This document shows positions 39,979 through 50,203 of a DNA stretch of 64,000 nucleotides, piece after piece. The translations under genes and the position numbers were made by a program. The notes beneath the pieces were generated by a model. It was given only the letters and a program-made list of their open reading frames with translations, was not told the origin of the DNA and made no database searches. Source of the DNA: a gamma proteobacterium SCGC AB-629-P17 (lineage in GTDB: Bacteria > Pseudomonadota > Gammaproteobacteria > PS1 > Pseudothioglobaceae); assembly GCA_000372785.1 (NCBI GenBank), contig KB889802.1:1-64000 (forward strand), read 5' to 3'. Numbering within the stretch: the stretch's first letter is position 1; every line of letters starts with the position of its first letter.

Positions 39979-40494
39979 ATGGAATTTAATAAGAGTCTTC
40001 CAGACCAAATAAAACTGTTTAACTTTGCTAAAAAAGAAATTAGCTTGTCAGGGATTTATCAGATTTCTGATTTACCTAAAATAAGTGAGATTGCTAGCAA
40101 CAATAAAGACAATGTCAGAGTGGACTTGTCGTTTTATTTAAAAAATAATAAAACGCCTTGTGTTGATGGGATAATTCACTTAGATATTGTATTAGCATGC
40201 CAACGATGCCTTGATGATTTATCTATAGCATTGGAAGTTAATTTTAATTTGGCATTTGTAAGACATAATCAAGACTCTGAAGAATTAGAATCACTTTATG
40301 AGATATATGTAATTGAAGATGAGGAGTTGGCAACACATGATTTAATTTCTGATGAAATCTTGTTATCAATTCCTATGGTGCCAACGCACGATTATGATTG
40401 CATAAAAGAAATTAATGAACAAGAAATAGTTGAGGGAAAATCTGAAAATCCTTTTGCTATACTAAGAAAAATAGCCGATGTAGGCAAGGAGTAA
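39979..40494 (+). CDS. yceD: YceD/DUF177 family protein
   Basis: Member of the DUF177 family that nearly always precedes rpmF; homologues have been linked to 23S rRNA accumulation, but the mechanism is unknown. The 171 residues contain the family core with a cysteine pair (LACQRCLDDL), followed by an acidic stretch (DSEELESLYEIYVIEDEEL), DEILLSIPMVPTH and a C-terminal NPFAIL. The gap to rpmF is 3 bp, so both are in one transcript together with plsX and fabH. Confidence 0.92.
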   Translation: MEFNKSLPDQIKLFNFAKKEISLSGIYQISDLPKISEIASNNKDNVRVDLSFYLKNNKTPCVDGIIHLDIVLACQRCLDDLSIALEVNFNLAFVRHNQDSEELESLYEIYVIEDEELATHDLISDEILLSIPMVPTHDYDCIKEINEQEIVEGKSENPFAILRKIADVGKE

Positions 40495-40497
40495 AAA

Positions 40498-40698
40498 ATG
40501 GCGGTACAAAAAAGTAGAAAAACACCTTCAAAGAGAGGTATGCGTAGGTCACATAATGCATTGAAAAATCCTGCATTATCTGAAGACCAAGAAACAGGTG
40601 AAACTCATTTGAGGCACCACATTACTGCAGATGGCTACTATCGCGGCAAACAGGTTATTAAATCTATTGCCGAAGACATCGAAGAAGTAGAAACCTAA
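40498..40698 (+). CDS. rpmF: 50S ribosomal protein L32
   Basis: Structural protein of the large ribosomal subunit. The 66 residues begin [19 protein letters not shown], the invariant L32 N-terminus, and include the typical [14 protein letters not shown]. The zinc cysteines found in some L32 paralogues are absent, as in E. coli. AGGAG precedes the ATG. plsX starts nine bases after the stop. Confidence 0.98.
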   Translation: MAVQKSRKTPSKRGMRRSHNALKNPALSEDQETGETHLRHHITADGYYRGKQVIKSIAEDIEEVET

Positions 40699-40706
40699 AT
40701 AATTTT

Positions 40707-41729
40707 ATGACAATTAAGGTATCAATTGATGCCTCCGGTGGTGACTTCGGATTTCCTGTTACCGTAAAATCCGGAATCAATGCTTTAAGCATCTATAAAG
40801 ACCTTTATCTTTACTTTGTAGGTGATGAAAAAGGTATTCAGAAAGAGCTAAATAAGCACTCAAATTATAAAACTTTCTTAGATCGAATTTCAATTACACA
40901 TGCTTCCGAAGTCATTAGTATGGATGACACACCTTCTACTGCGCTAAGACATAAAAAAGACTCGTCAATGAGAGTAGCAATTGACCTTATTGAAAATGGA
41001 ACTGTAGATGCATGCGTTAGTGCCGGTAATACTGGAGCTTTGATGACAATAGCTCGATTTGTTCTGAAAACAATCGAAGGTGTGAATCGACCTGCAATTA
41101 TGGGAAGCTTTCCAACTCTGAATGGACATACCCATGTCCTTGACTTGGGAGCCAATGTTGACTCAAAACCTGAGACTCTATTGCAATTTGCAATCATGGG
41201 CTCTATTGTGGTTCAGAACACCGAAAACATTCCAAGTCCTACAATCGGTTTATTAAATGTTGGCGTGGAGGAAATGAAAGGTCATAATAAGATACAGGAC
41301 ACTACAGAACTTCTCAAAGACTCTTCACTCAATTATTCAGGCTTTGTTGAGGGTGATGACATATTTAAAGGTGTGGTTGATGTAGTGGTTTGTGATGGCT
41401 TCGAAGGTAATATCGCTCTAAAGGCAAGTGAAGGGGTAGCTAACATGTTTTCACACCTTATCAAAGAATCATTTAACAAAAACCTCTTCACTCAACTGAT
41501 AGCTATTTTTGCAAAACCAGTAATGAATAATTTCAAGTCCAAAGTTGATCCTGCTCAGTACAATGGAGCAAGCCTTCTTGGCCTAAAAGGAGTCGTTGTA
41601 AAAAGTCATGGAAATGCTGACGTTGATTCATATTTTCAAGCAATTAAAGAAGCATACCTAGAAGCCCATGCTAAAATCACGGATGAAATTTCAGCACAGC
41701 TGACACGCGAATTAAAAGAACATAAATAA
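40707..41729 (+). CDS. plsX: phosphate acyltransferase PlsX
   Basis: Converts acyl-ACP to acyl-phosphate, feeding PlsY in phospholipid synthesis; a peripheral membrane protein. The 340 residues start with VSIDASGGDFGFPVTVKSG and contain SMDDTPSTALRHKKDSSM (as the ISMDD variant), SAGNTGALM, GANVDSKPETLLQFA, VCDGFEGNIALKASEG and the late NGASLLGLKGVVVKSHG. All match family blocks. fabH follows after ten bases. Confidence 0.97.
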   Translation: MTIKVSIDASGGDFGFPVTVKSGINALSIYKDLYLYFVGDEKGIQKELNKHSNYKTFLDRISITHASEVISMDDTPSTALRHKKDSSMRVAIDLIENGTVDACVSAGNTGALMTIARFVLKTIEGVNRPAIMGSFPTLNGHTHVLDLGANVDSKPETLLQFAIMGSIVVQNTENIPSPTIGLLNVGVEEMKGHNKIQDTTELLKDSSLNYSGFVEGDDIFKGVVDVVVCDGFEGNIALKASEGVANMFSHLIKESFNKNLFTQLIAIFAKPVMNNFKSKVDPAQYNGASLLGLKGVVVKSHGNADVDSYFQAIKEAYLEAHAKITDEISAQLTRELKEHK

Positions 41730-41739
41730 GAATTAATCC

Positions 41740-42684
41740 ATGAAAAAATTTGCAAGAATTGTTGGCACTGGTAGCTATCTACCTCCTAGGATAATAACCA
41801 ATTCTGAACTAGAAAAGTCACTTGACACTACTGACGAGTGGATAATAAGCAGAACAGGTATCAAAGAAAGAAGAATTGTTGAAGATCAAAATACTTGTGA
41901 TCTTGCTCTTGAAGCCAGTATAAATGCACTTGAAATGGCTGAACTTAATGCACCTGAAATCGATTTAATTATTCTTGCAACAACAACTCCAGATAAAATT
42001 TTTCCTGCAACAGCAACAACACTTCAAGATCGTATTGGTGCTTCATGTCCTGCATTTGACATTCAGGCAGTTTGTGCTGGCTTTGTTTTTGCCTTAACAA
42101 CTGCGCAGCAATATATAGAAAATGGAGTTGCTGAAAATATATTGGTTGTTGGTAGTGAAACAATGTCAAAAATTGTAGACTGGAACGATCGCTCAACTGC
42201 TATCCTTTTTGGGGATGGTGCTGGTGCCGTTGTAGTTAGTAAGGATAATACAACTGGCATAAAGCATGCAAAGCTATGTAGTGATGGTAAATATTTGTCA
42301 TCACTTCATGTCAATAATAACGGAATTAACGAAACTGGAATCATTGAAATGATGGGTAATGAAGTTTATAGAATAGCCGTCAATCGACTCTCAAATCTTG
42401 CGGAAGAAACACTCAAAGATTGCAATATGACTTCAGATGATCTCGCATGGATGGTTCCACATCAAGCCAACATTCGTATTATTAGTGCTGTTGCAAAAAG
42501 AATCAAGCTACCTATGAGTAAGGTGATACTGACTATAGAGAGACATGGAAACACTTCTGCCGCCTCAATTCCTTTGGCTCTCGATGTCGCAGTACGTGAT
42601 GATCGTATTAAAAAAGGTGATAACCTTCTTTTTGAAGGCATTGGTGGTGGATTTAGCTGGGGCAGCCTTCTTGTTGAGTTCTAG
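41740..42684 (+). CDS. fabH: 3-oxoacyl-ACP synthase III FabH
   Basis: Starts fatty-acid synthesis by condensing acetyl-CoA with malonyl-ACP. The 314 residues contain the catalytic Cys in FDIQAVCAGFVFAL, His in WMVPHQANIRI and Asn in ERHGNTSAASIPLAL, together with WIISRTGIKERRI and the terminal GGGFSWGSLLVEF. The genes that usually follow (fabD, fabG, acpP) are absent here. Instead the convergent ispA ends four bases away. Confidence 0.97.
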   Translation: MKKFARIVGTGSYLPPRIITNSELEKSLDTTDEWIISRTGIKERRIVEDQNTCDLALEASINALEMAELNAPEIDLIILATTTPDKIFPATATTLQDRIGASCPAFDIQAVCAGFVFALTTAQQYIENGVAENILVVGSETMSKIVDWNDRSTAILFGDGAGAVVVSKDNTTGIKHAKLCSDGKYLSSLHVNNNGINETGIIEMMGNEVYRIAVNRLSNLAEETLKDCNMTSDDLAWMVPHQANIRIISAVAKRIKLPMSKVILTIERHGNTSAASIPLALDVAVRDDRIKKGDNLLFEGIGGGFSWGSLLVEF

Positions 42685-42688
42685 TCCG

Positions 42689-43600
42689 CTAGAAATCTCG
42701 CTGCATCAATTTTTCTGTCAATCTTCTTAAAGGTTTCTCATTTACACTTAGACTAGATATCTCATCTATAGCTTTTTTATAAAGACCCTGATAGACTTTG
42801 ACAGACTCATCTAAACCTAATATAGCTGGGTAAGTTGGCTTATCACTGACTAAATCAGAATTTTGACGCTTTCCCAAAACTGCCTCAGTACTCGTTAGAT
42901 CAAGCACATCATCTTGAATCTGATAAGCCAGTCCAATATTATTTGAATAAGAGTTCAGGATATCTATATCTTTTGAATCAATGTTAGTATTAGAAAGTGC
43001 ACCAAATTTAACTGCACAACTTATCAGAGAACCAGTTTTCTTTTGATGCATATTATTCAAAAATTCAATATCTACTTTTTTAGAAACAACAGAGAGATCA
43101 ATTGATTGCCCATCAGCCATTTCATATGCTGAGATTGCTAATAGTTTTAATAATTCAACTCGAATAGCAGGTTGAATTGATTCATCTCTTGACAAAACCT
43201 CAAAAGCCAAAGCTTGTATACCATCTCCCGCAAGAATAGCCTGAGCCTCTCCAAAAGTTTTATGAGATGAAGGCTGATTATGCCTCATATCATCATTATC
43301 CATCGCAGGTAAATCATCATGGATCAACGAATAAATATGAATAAGTTCAATAGCACACGCACAAGCATCGACTTTAATAAGATCAATGTCATACAAACTC
43401 GCAGTTGTGTAGGTTAATATCGGCCTGAAGCGTTTACCACCAGCCAAAACGCTATAACTCATCACATTTTTCAATTCACTTTCAAAGTGACCTTTAGGAC
43501 AAATCGAACTTAGGTGGTTTTTTAGTTGAGTATTAACTCGTTTTCTATAAATATCAAAGATCTTCAAAGGGTTTTTCTTCGCTGTAGTTATCTTTTTCAC
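42689..43600 (-). CDS. ispA: polyprenyl diphosphate synthase IspA (farnesyl/geranyl type)
   Basis: Builds C10-C15 (possibly longer) prenyl diphosphates for quinones and undecaprenyl carriers. The 303 residues have GGKRFRPIL, the first Asp-rich motif DDLPAMDNDDMRHN, QAILAGDGIQALAFE, and the second motif QIQDDVLD, followed by the family's GK-x5-D-x-x-x-K block (GKRQNSDLVSDKPTYP). The GTG at 43600 lies 47 bp inside xseB. A TTG at 43567 would shorten the overlap, so the exact start is uncertain. The xseB-ispA order, usually followed by dxs, is typical; dxs is not here. Confidence 0.92.
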   Translation of the reverse strand: MKKITTAKKNPLKIFDIYRKRVNTQLKNHLSSICPKGHFESELKNVMSYSVLAGGKRFRPILTYTTASLYDIDLIKVDACACAIELIHIYSLIHDDLPAMDNDDMRHNQPSSHKTFGEAQAILAGDGIQALAFEVLSRDESIQPAIRVELLKLLAISAYEMADGQSIDLSVVSKKVDIEFLNNMHQKKTGSLISCAVKFGALSNTNIDSKDIDILNSYSNNIGLAYQIQDDVLDLTSTEAVLGKRQNSDLVSDKPTYPAILGLDESVKVYQGLYKKAIDEISSLSVNEKPLRRLTEKLMQRDF

Positions 43601-43778
43601 TTAGTATTTTGACACGTTGTTCAGCGTCTGTGAGCGCACTGTGGCATTTCCGGTGAAGCTTGACACCTTTTTCAAAATACTTGAGAGAATCTTCCAAGCT
43701 TAGGTCGCCAGATTCCATTTTATTAATTATCACTTCAAGCTCAGCCAAGCATTTATTAAAATCAAATTTTTTACCCAT
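43554..43778 (-). CDS. xseB: exodeoxyribonuclease VII small subunit
   Basis: Small subunit of the ExoVII nuclease, which degrades single-stranded DNA. The 74 residues are the typical helical hairpin: FDFNKCLAELEVIINKMESG, LSLEDSLKYFEKGVKL and CHSALTDAEQRVKIL. It shares one base with the upstream short-chain dehydrogenase stop and overlaps ispA by up to 47 bp. The large subunit gene xseA is not in the window. Confidence 0.94.
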   Translation of the reverse strand: MGKKFDFNKCLAELEVIINKMESGDLSLEDSLKYFEKGVKLHRKCHSALTDAEQRVKILSEKDNYSEEKPFEDL

Positions 43779-44629
43779 CAGTCTTTATCTCCCTTGTCCG
43801 CCCTGCTTAGAATATTATCCATCCATGAACTAGGTAGTATTCTACACAGAATTCCAAATAATTTTGTAGGAAAGGTGACTCGATAATGATTCTTTGGTAC
43901 TTTGGATTCCAGAGCATGTAAGGCACATCGCAAAACCGACTCTGGAGCTAATGTAAATTGAGCATTTTTATCTGAATTTAGGCGTTCAATCATAGTCTTA
44001 TATTCTCTTTTATAGTCACTATTTGATGGATCAACATTTTCTTTGAAAGCCAAAAAAGCGTTTTGTCTAAATTTGGACTCAATTGGTCCAGGCTGAATCA
44101 GAGATAGTTTTATTTTGGTTTGAATTAATTCCAGTCTTAAGGTATCCACCAAACCTTCAATGGCAAACTTAGAGGCTACATAAGGTCCCCTAAATGGCAT
44201 CGCAACAAAACCCAAAACGGAACTAATATAAACAACTCGGCCTATATTTCTTTCTTTCATTGAAGGCAGCACTAGATTAGTAAGTTCATGCCAACCAAAC
44301 ACATTTACTTGAAATTGTTTTTCTAGTGCCTCTCGTGATATATCTTCTAGGGCGCCAGCCTGTCCATAAGCGCCGTTATTGATTAATGCATAAAGACTAT
44401 CAGTTTTCTGGTAGAGTGCAGAAATGGCAGCCTTTATAGAGCACGATGAAGCTAAATCTAACAAAAAAGCGTCAAAACCAAGCTCTTTTAATTTTGTTAT
44501 GTCTTTTTCTTTTCTGGCAGTTGCAAAAACACGATAGCCAGCTGCTCGTAATCCATGAGCAAGACAAAATCCTATACCACTTGAACAGCCAGTAATTAGA
44601 ACTGTTTTTACTGTTGAAGTCTCGTCCAA
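43778..44629 (-). CDS. short-chain dehydrogenase/reductase
   Basis: Classical SDR oxidoreductase, substrate unknown. The 283 residues show TGCSSGIGFCLA (TGxxxGxG), NNGAYG (NNAG variant), the serine in VVYISSVLG, YVASKFAIEGL with catalytic Tyr/Lys, and QPGPIESKF. It resembles YbbO-type proteins with a C-terminal extension (NHYRVTFPTKLFGIL) annotated as NADP-dependent aldehyde reductases or lipid-related SDRs. The start is TTG 44629, overlapping the end of pcnB by 22 bp; no better start fits. It is co-oriented with pcnB and xseB. Confidence 0.85.
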   Translation of the reverse strand: MDETSTVKTVLITGCSSGIGFCLAHGLRAAGYRVFATARKEKDITKLKELGFDAFLLDLASSCSIKAAISALYQKTDSLYALINNGAYGQAGALEDISREALEKQFQVNVFGWHELTNLVLPSMKERNIGRVVYISSVLGFVAMPFRGPYVASKFAIEGLVDTLRLELIQTKIKLSLIQPGPIESKFRQNAFLAFKENVDPSNSDYKREYKTMIERLNSDKNAQFTLAPESVLRCALHALESKVPKNHYRVTFPTKLFGILCRILPSSWMDNILSRADKGDKD

Positions 44630-45747
44630 TACTTGGCCCTCTCTTCTAATTCGGGATTGATACTTTCTGAGCGTAAAACCAAAAAATCATAGGCCATTCG
44701 AAAGCGTGGATGCACAATTAATTCTTTTGCCTTTTTTATACTGCAATTCTCTAGTTGGTATTGCATTAGCCAGATATCTTTAACACGAGCGGAAATCCAT
44801 CTTGGCATTAAAACCTTTTTAGTTTGTTTACTTATAACATCTTCTGATGCTTGTGCCATTAACAAAAAACGGGGTTTTTTCTTTTTATTAAGTTCATTAA
44901 AGCGTTTGTTTTGTGCGCCCCATAAAAAAACCGCGAACAGGAATGCTGGTGTTACAGGCTTACCATTTTTGATGCGCTTTGATGTGTTCAATAGAGTTTT
45001 ATTTATAAATGAAGTTTCTGCAGTTTGAGGAAAAAGATAATTCAATAGTCCACATTTTACAAGTTGCTCAAAAACCTCATAAGCGTTCTCGTTATGAAAC
45101 AATTTAATACATTCATCATAAAGCCTAGCGGCCGGTATATTAGCTAGTAAATAGGCTTGATTAGAGATAGATTTTGAGATTATTGGATCTATAGTTGCCC
45201 CTAGCTTAACTGAAAATCTTATCGCTCTAATCATCCTTACAGGGTCTTCCTTAAAACGCTCCACTGGGTTTCCAATCATTCTAATTTTAGAATTATTGAG
45301 CGCCTCAAGACCATCAACATAATCAATGACTTGAGAATTTTGAATATCATAATAAAGTGCATTGACACTAAAATCTCGACGAAAGACATCCTCTTTGAGA
45401 GTGCCATACAGATTATCTCTAACAATAACACCATTACCAGCTGTCTTTACTTTTCCTGAACGAAAAGTCGCAACTTCAATATATTTTCTAGATGAAAACA
45501 TGATGTGAACCAATCGAAAGCGCCTTCCAATAATTCTAGAACGTTTAAAATTTTTATGAACCTGTTCCGGAGTAGCGCTGGTAGCGATATCAAAGTCTTT
45601 GGGTTTGTGGCCCAGCAATAAATCTCGAATACAGCCACCTACTAAATAAGCCTCATGACCAGCTTTATTTAAGGTCTTTATAACCTTTTTTGCATCTTTA
45701 TCTATTAATTTTTTGTCGAAGTGAATGGTTTGACGTATTGGCTTCAT
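44608..45747 (-). CDS. pcnB: poly(A) polymerase I
   Basis: Adds poly(A) tails to RNA 3' ends, promoting decay. ATG 45747 overlaps the queF stop (ATGA) and is preferred to an open frame nine codons upstream. The 379 residues contain the nucleotidyltransferase motif [23 protein letters not shown] with its DxD. The block [11 protein letters not shown] distinguishes poly(A) polymerases from CCA-adding enzymes. [12 protein letters not shown] and [11 protein letters not shown] follow. The C-terminal region is shorter than the 465-residue E. coli enzyme. folK, the frequent neighbour, is absent. Confidence 0.92.
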   Translation of the reverse strand: MKPIRQTIHFDKKLIDKDAKKVIKTLNKAGHEAYLVGGCIRDLLLGHKPKDFDIATSATPEQVHKNFKRSRIIGRRFRLVHIMFSSRKYIEVATFRSGKVKTAGNGVIVRDNLYGTLKEDVFRRDFSVNALYYDIQNSQVIDYVDGLEALNNSKIRMIGNPVERFKEDPVRMIRAIRFSVKLGATIDPIISKSISNQAYLLANIPAARLYDECIKLFHNENAYEVFEQLVKCGLLNYLFPQTAETSFINKTLLNTSKRIKNGKPVTPAFLFAVFLWGAQNKRFNELNKKKKPRFLLMAQASEDVISKQTKKVLMPRWISARVKDIWLMQYQLENCSIKKAKELIVHPRFRMAYDFLVLRSESINPELEERAKYWTRLQQ

Positions 45748-46130
45748 AAACTCACTACATCTCTTGGTGACCAATTTTTTTGTCTATGTTCAGACTCAAC
45801 AGTGGTGTATATTCCGCCTCTGACATTAAATATCGACTTCAAGCGCATAAAACGAGGATCAAGTACAGCAACCAAATCATCTAAAATTTGGTTGGTAACA
45901 GCCTCATGAAAAGCGCCTTCATTACGAAAAGACCAGATATAGTTTTTAAGAGCCTTAAGCTCAACACATCGTTTGTCAGCGATGTACTCTAAATGTAGAG
46001 TTGCAAAATCTGGTTGACCTGTTTTTGGGCACAGACAAGTAAATTCAGGAATATCAATGCGGATAACAAAATCCCTCTCAATATTTGGATTATCAAAAAC
46101 CTCTAAAATCTTACTCGGAGAACTAGGCAT
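45744..46130 (-). CDS. queF: NADPH-dependent 7-cyano-7-deazaguanine reductase QueF (short type)
   Basis: Reduces preQ0 to preQ1 in queuosine synthesis for tRNA wobble G. I start at ATG 46130 ([15 protein letters not shown]), which overlaps the lptF stop by eight bases; the 13 upstream codons lie in lptF. The 128-residue length is that of unimodular QueF. The catalytic cysteine is in [14 protein letters not shown], the substrate-binding Glu/His are in [17 protein letters not shown], and [10 protein letters not shown] is the NADPH-site motif. Confidence 0.93.
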   Translation of the reverse strand: MPSSPSKILEVFDNPNIERDFVIRIDIPEFTCLCPKTGQPDFATLHLEYIADKRCVELKALKNYIWSFRNEGAFHEAVTNQILDDLVAVLDPRFMRLKSIFNVRGGIYTTVESEHRQKNWSPRDVVSL

Positions 46131-47304
46131 GACTTTTCTCTTTTTTATTAAAAATGGATATTTTATCAAGATAGTTAGATATTTTCCGTTGTCTAAACTG
46201 ATAAAGAAATAATAACAATGCTAGCATTAAAAGATGCACCCCCCAAAGCCCTATTGTGGAATCGTTTTGTCCAAGTTCTATGGCACTTTTAGCTACCAAT
46301 AATCCATTATAGTAAAGCATAAATACAATAACACCAATCAAGAGATTAACACCCTTACCTCCTCTAGGTGAGACTTTTCCAAGAAAAACACCTATTATAG
46401 AAAGTATCAAAACAGTGATTGGTTGAGATAGCCGCCATTGTAACTCGGCGTTAGCATAGCGACCTCCCTCTTTAATTAAGTCAAGGGTGCTTTTGCCTTC
46501 AATTTTTGTATAAACAGCTACCGAATTTTTCAATTCACCTGAAACAATCTCTAAATCATACAAATCAAAATTTAGAATGTTTATGTTTTCATTACTAGGG
46601 ATTCCCTGGTATCTAACACCATCTTTTAAGCGAAGATATATGCTATCACTTTCAGAGTCGATATATTTTGTCGCCTCTGAAGCTAGAACAATAACTGGGT
46701 TTTCTTTATCAAAAGCATAGATAAATATTTCTTCCATATTTTGCTCTCCAGCAGTATCTAGAGATTTCGATTCAGAGGCATAAAAGACAATGTCACCTTG
46801 CTTAAATACTTCAAATTCACCTTCAGTAATAAAGGAAAACTCTGAGGCATTGTTGGTTTCCTCCTCCATAATATTTTTTTGTTGATTTGCCCATGGAACC
46901 GCATAGATTGTCAGGAAAAAAATCAAAATAAAAGACAAAAGCACTAAAGGCTGAATAAAAACAATAAAATGTTTATCATTCAAACCCACCGAATTCATTA
47001 CAATAGCTTCAGAATTTTTGTATAACTGAGATATTGTTAAAATAACAGCTAGGAAGAGTGACAATGACAGCACTAATGATAAGTCTCTGATCATATTAAA
47101 GCTCACCAAAGGCATTAGTTCTTGAATGGGAATACCTCGTTCAACGCTTTCTTGGACCATCAAAACGAATTGATTACCGAATAAAACTAGCCCGATAATG
47201 AAGACTATTGCAAAAAATATGATAACTAAATTGCGCCTTATATATCTTGCAATTCTGCTGTTTTGATATTTGAAAATACTAAGAAGCTTCGTTTGCATAA
47301 TCAA
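46123..47304 (-). CDS. lptF: LPS export permease LptF
   Basis: Inner-membrane permease of the LptB2FG transporter, which extracts LPS for transfer to LptC/LptA/LptD. The 393 residues have three membrane helices at the N-terminus and three at the C-terminus, separated by a ~160-residue periplasmic jellyroll domain. Family features are the N-terminal [38 protein letters not shown] with the conserved small-residue helix, and the [28 protein letters not shown] block near the end. lptG, normally the next gene, is missing; queF follows instead. LptF rather than LptG is chosen from overall pattern and could be reversed. Confidence 0.85.
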   Translation of the reverse strand: MIMQTKLLSIFKYQNSRIARYIRRNLVIIFFAIVFIIGLVLFGNQFVLMVQESVERGIPIQELMPLVSFNMIRDLSLVLSLSLFLAVILTISQLYKNSEAIVMNSVGLNDKHFIVFIQPLVLLSFILIFFLTIYAVPWANQQKNIMEEETNNASEFSFITEGEFEVFKQGDIVFYASESKSLDTAGEQNMEEIFIYAFDKENPVIVLASEATKYIDSESDSIYLRLKDGVRYQGIPSNENINILNFDLYDLEIVSGELKNSVAVYTKIEGKSTLDLIKEGGRYANAELQWRLSQPITVLILSIIGVFLGKVSPRGGKGVNLLIGVIVFMLYYNGLLVAKSAIELGQNDSTIGLWGVHLLMLALLLFLYQFRQRKISNYLDKISIFNKKEKSHA

Positions 47305-47329
47305 CCCGCTTCGGACATATTAACAGATT

Positions 47330-48592
47330 TTATTTCTTTTGTTTCATGGAGTCGAAGAATTCATCATTAGTTTTTGTAAAACGTAGTCTTTCAATCAAAA
47401 ACTCTGCCGCTTCAACTGTATCCATAGGGTGAAGAATCTTACGTAGAATCCACATTTTTTGAAGTTCCTGTTCTTCAGTAATGAGTTCTTCTCGACGAGT
47501 TCCAGAGGCATTAATATTGATTGCTGGGAATATACGTTTTTCAGAAAGTCTACGCTCAAGGTGAAGCTCCATGTTTCCAGTACCTTTAAATTCCTGATAA
47601 ATAACCTCATCCATCTTTGAACCAGTGTCAACCAATGCTGTTGCCATAATAGTGATACTTCCACCATTTTCAATGTTTCTTGCCGCACCAAAAAAACGCT
47701 TGGGTCTTTGTAAGGCATTGGCATCAACTCCACCAGTTAGAACCTTACCAGATGAAGGAGCTACAGTGTTATATGCTCTCGCTAAACGTGTAATTGAATC
47801 AAGCAGGATGATGACATTCTGGCCTTGCTCAGCGCGTCTTTTAGCCTTTTCTATAACTATTTCAGCAACTTGCACATGTCGTTTAGCTGGCTCATCAAAG
47901 GTTGAAGAAATAACTTCCCCCCTAACCGTACGTTCCATCTCGGTCACCTCTTCAGGGCGCTCATCTATAAGAAGTACAATTAACTCACAGTCAGGATGGT
48001 TGACCGAGATTGATGATGCAATATTTTGCATAATCATAGTCTTTCCAGCCTTTGGAGGGGATACTATCAATCCCCTTTGGCCTTTGCCAAATGGAGCCAC
48101 TAAATCAATCACCCTAGCAGTTATATCTTCTGTACCACCATTGCCTAGCTCTAAGTTAAGCCTTTCATTTGGGTGAAGTGGTGTTAAAGAAGTATACGGT
48201 ATTCGATTTCTTACATTTTCTGGTTTGTCTTCGTTAACTTCTGAGACTTTAACTAACGCAAAATACTTTTCACCTTTCTTAGGTGCTCGTATTTTTCCAG
48301 CTACCACATCTCCAGTTGACAAATTAAATCTCCTTATTTGATTTGGAGACACATAGATGTCATCTGGACCTGAAACATAAGAGTCATTTGATGAACGGAG
48401 AAAGCCATAACCCTCCTGCAAAATATCTAACACTCCGTCACCTATAACTTCCTCATCATTCTCGGCCTTATGTTTTAAGATTGCAAAGATGAGTGTTTGT
48501 TTTTTGGCTCTTGAAATGTTTTCGATGCCAAGAGATTGTGCTAATTCCAACAATTCTGCTGGAGTCTTAATTTTGAGGTCTGATAGTTTCAT
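47330..48592 (-). CDS. rho: transcription termination factor Rho
   Basis: Hexameric RNA-dependent ATPase that terminates transcription. The 420 residues have the N-terminal helical and cold-shock RNA-binding domain ([40 protein letters not shown]), the P-loop [24 protein letters not shown] and [13 protein letters not shown]. The Q-loop/R-loop region is [23 protein letters not shown]. Length is normal with no insertion. It lies 160 bp after trxA, the common order. That spacer may hold the autoregulatory leader, but no structure stands out. Confidence 0.97.
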   Translation of the reverse strand: MKLSDLKIKTPAELLELAQSLGIENISRAKKQTLIFAILKHKAENDEEVIGDGVLDILQEGYGFLRSSNDSYVSGPDDIYVSPNQIRRFNLSTGDVVAGKIRAPKKGEKYFALVKVSEVNEDKPENVRNRIPYTSLTPLHPNERLNLELGNGGTEDITARVIDLVAPFGKGQRGLIVSPPKAGKTMIMQNIASSISVNHPDCELIVLLIDERPEEVTEMERTVRGEVISSTFDEPAKRHVQVAEIVIEKAKRRAEQGQNVIILLDSITRLARAYNTVAPSSGKVLTGGVDANALQRPKRFFGAARNIENGGSITIMATALVDTGSKMDEVIYQEFKGTGNMELHLERRLSEKRIFPAININASGTRREELITEEQELQKMWILRKILHPMDTVEAAEFLIERLRFTKTNDEFFDSMKQKK

Positions 48593-48752
48593 ATTAAAGT
48601 ATTTTTAGATTGTTGTGATTGACAAGATGTGAAATAGGGAATTAAATCAGTCCAGGGTTGAGCTTTTATTAATTCTTACGGAGGTTTTAAGTAATAAGAT
48701 GTTGTTTATTATTTTATTTATAAGTTATTAAGAGTAAAAAAAACTGGTCCTG

Positions 48753-49079
48753 TTAAATATTTGAATCCAAAAATGCGCTTAAATTAGCCTTAGAGAGAGC
48801 GCCAACCTTTGTTGCCTGAACCGAGCCATCCCTAAATAAAAGCATTGTTGGGATACCTCTAATACCATATTTAGGTGGTATTTGTAAGTTTTCATCAACA
48901 TTAACCTTTGCTACAGTTATGCGACCGTCATATTCATTTGCTATTTCATCTAGAACTGGAGCAAGAGCCTTACATGGCCCACACCATTCGGCCCAAAAAT
49001 CGACTAAAACAGGTTGTGTGGAACTAATTACATCAGCATCAAAAGAAGCGTCACTGACTACTTTAATTTTGTCGTTCAT
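48753..49079 (-). CDS. trxA: thioredoxin 1
   Basis: Small dithiol reductant of the cytoplasm, serving ribonucleotide reductase, peroxiredoxins and others. The 108 residues are the standard fold with [20 protein letters not shown] (active site CGPC), [21 protein letters not shown] with the cis-proline, and [16 protein letters not shown]. It is transcribed toward rho. Confidence 0.97.
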   Translation of the reverse strand: MNDKIKVVSDASFDADVISSTQPVLVDFWAEWCGPCKALAPVLDEIANEYDGRITVAKVNVDENLQIPPKYGIRGIPTMLLFRDGSVQATKVGALSKANLSAFLDSNI

Positions 49080-49213
49080 TTACTCAGAAAAAGGAAATAA
49101 ATTATAGAATTGGAATAAATCCTGCCACTATTATATCATTTATCAACAAAAAATCTATTTTTTTACAAAGATTGTCTAATCTTCAAATAATTCCCTCTAA
49201 TTGATCAATAAGG

Positions 49214-50170
49214 CTAGGTAGCTATAAATGCCAAGATAATAGGTATTGTTATAAATGATAAAGCCACTTGTGTTGTAACAATACTTGTCATCAATTGCTC
49301 ATCTGCACCAAATTGCTTTGCAAAAGTGTGAGACATTGCCGCAGTTGGAACAGAAGCAAAGACAACAGCAATAATTACCTCTATCTGGCTAAGACCCATA
49401 AATTTTGAGACAAAATAAGCAATTAGAGGAAAGGTAATTAATTTAAAAAAATTAGATATAGCAATAGGTGTAATTGCTAATGAGAGATTCCTAATTTTTA
49501 TCTTAGCTCCAATGGTTAAAAGTATTATTGGCAATGCTGCAGAGCCAAGTAAATCTGAAATTTCAACTATTACTACTAATTTATCTGATTCTATCATTGA
49601 AAAGAACACACCTGCAATCATTGCTAGAACAAATGGGTTTTTTATTAGTTCAACAAAAATATTAGATATATTTTTTTTAGATCTGGTTTTTCCTGGCTGA
49701 TCTAAACTATAGATCATAATTGTTATCACAATAATATTAATACTCGGAACATATATAAGCATGAATACTGTTGCAATTGCTAAACCTTCATCTCCAAATA
49801 TGCTTCCTGCTATTGCAAGTGCAATAAATGCATTATGTCTAACAGCTCCCTGAAGTATTGATGTCCATGTTTCTGGAGAATACCTAAAAAGCATGGCTAG
49901 AATTATGACTACTGTTGTTACAAACAATATTCCACTCAATATAACTGCAGCATAACTATAGAGCATTTCTGAAGACAGATTAATTTGAGATATGAAATGA
50001 AATAAAAGAGAAGGAGCTAGAACCCAATATACAAGCTTATCACTTACATCCCAAAAAGAAATATCAGGAACTCGAATCCTCCGAAGAATATTACCAAGAA
50101 TTATAAGAAAAAATACTGGTGAAAGAAGTAAGAAAATTTTAATAAAATTTGATAGCACAGAGAATTTCAC
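49214..50170 (-). CDS. AEC-family (auxin efflux carrier-like) permease
   Basis: Inner-membrane transporter with about ten hydrophobic helices in 318 residues. The N-terminal FFLIILGNILRRI and later TSILQGAVRHNAFIALAIAG, with the RxNxxxxLA-like pattern, are signatures of the membrane transport protein family that includes MleP-like malate permeases. PTAAMSHTFAKQFGADEQLM near the end is also typical. The substrate is unknown; bacterial members export or exchange organic acids or amino-acid derivatives. It is an isolated gene between trxA and gltX, 33 bp after the latter. Confidence 0.85.
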   Translation of the reverse strand: MKFSVLSNFIKIFLLLSPVFFLIILGNILRRIRVPDISFWDVSDKLVYWVLAPSLLFHFISQINLSSEMLYSYAAVILSGILFVTTVVIILAMLFRYSPETWTSILQGAVRHNAFIALAIAGSIFGDEGLAIATVFMLIYVPSINIIVITIMIYSLDQPGKTRSKKNISNIFVELIKNPFVLAMIAGVFFSMIESDKLVVIVEISDLLGSAALPIILLTIGAKIKIRNLSLAITPIAISNFFKLITFPLIAYFVSKFMGLSQIEVIIAVVFASVPTAAMSHTFAKQFGADEQLMTSIVTTQVALSFITIPIILAFIAT

Positions 50171-50203
50171 TTTGTTAGTTATTTACAGAAATCAAAAAAA
50201 ATT

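Noticed and set aside
42689-45774. Horizontal island suggested by the run of SDR, pcnB and queF genes
   Set aside because: All are common chromosomal genes with the same base composition and overlapping ends; no mobile-element traces.
48593-48752. Small gene or RNA between trxA and rho
   Set aside because: No plausible start with ribosome site and no stable hairpin; at most a leader of rho.
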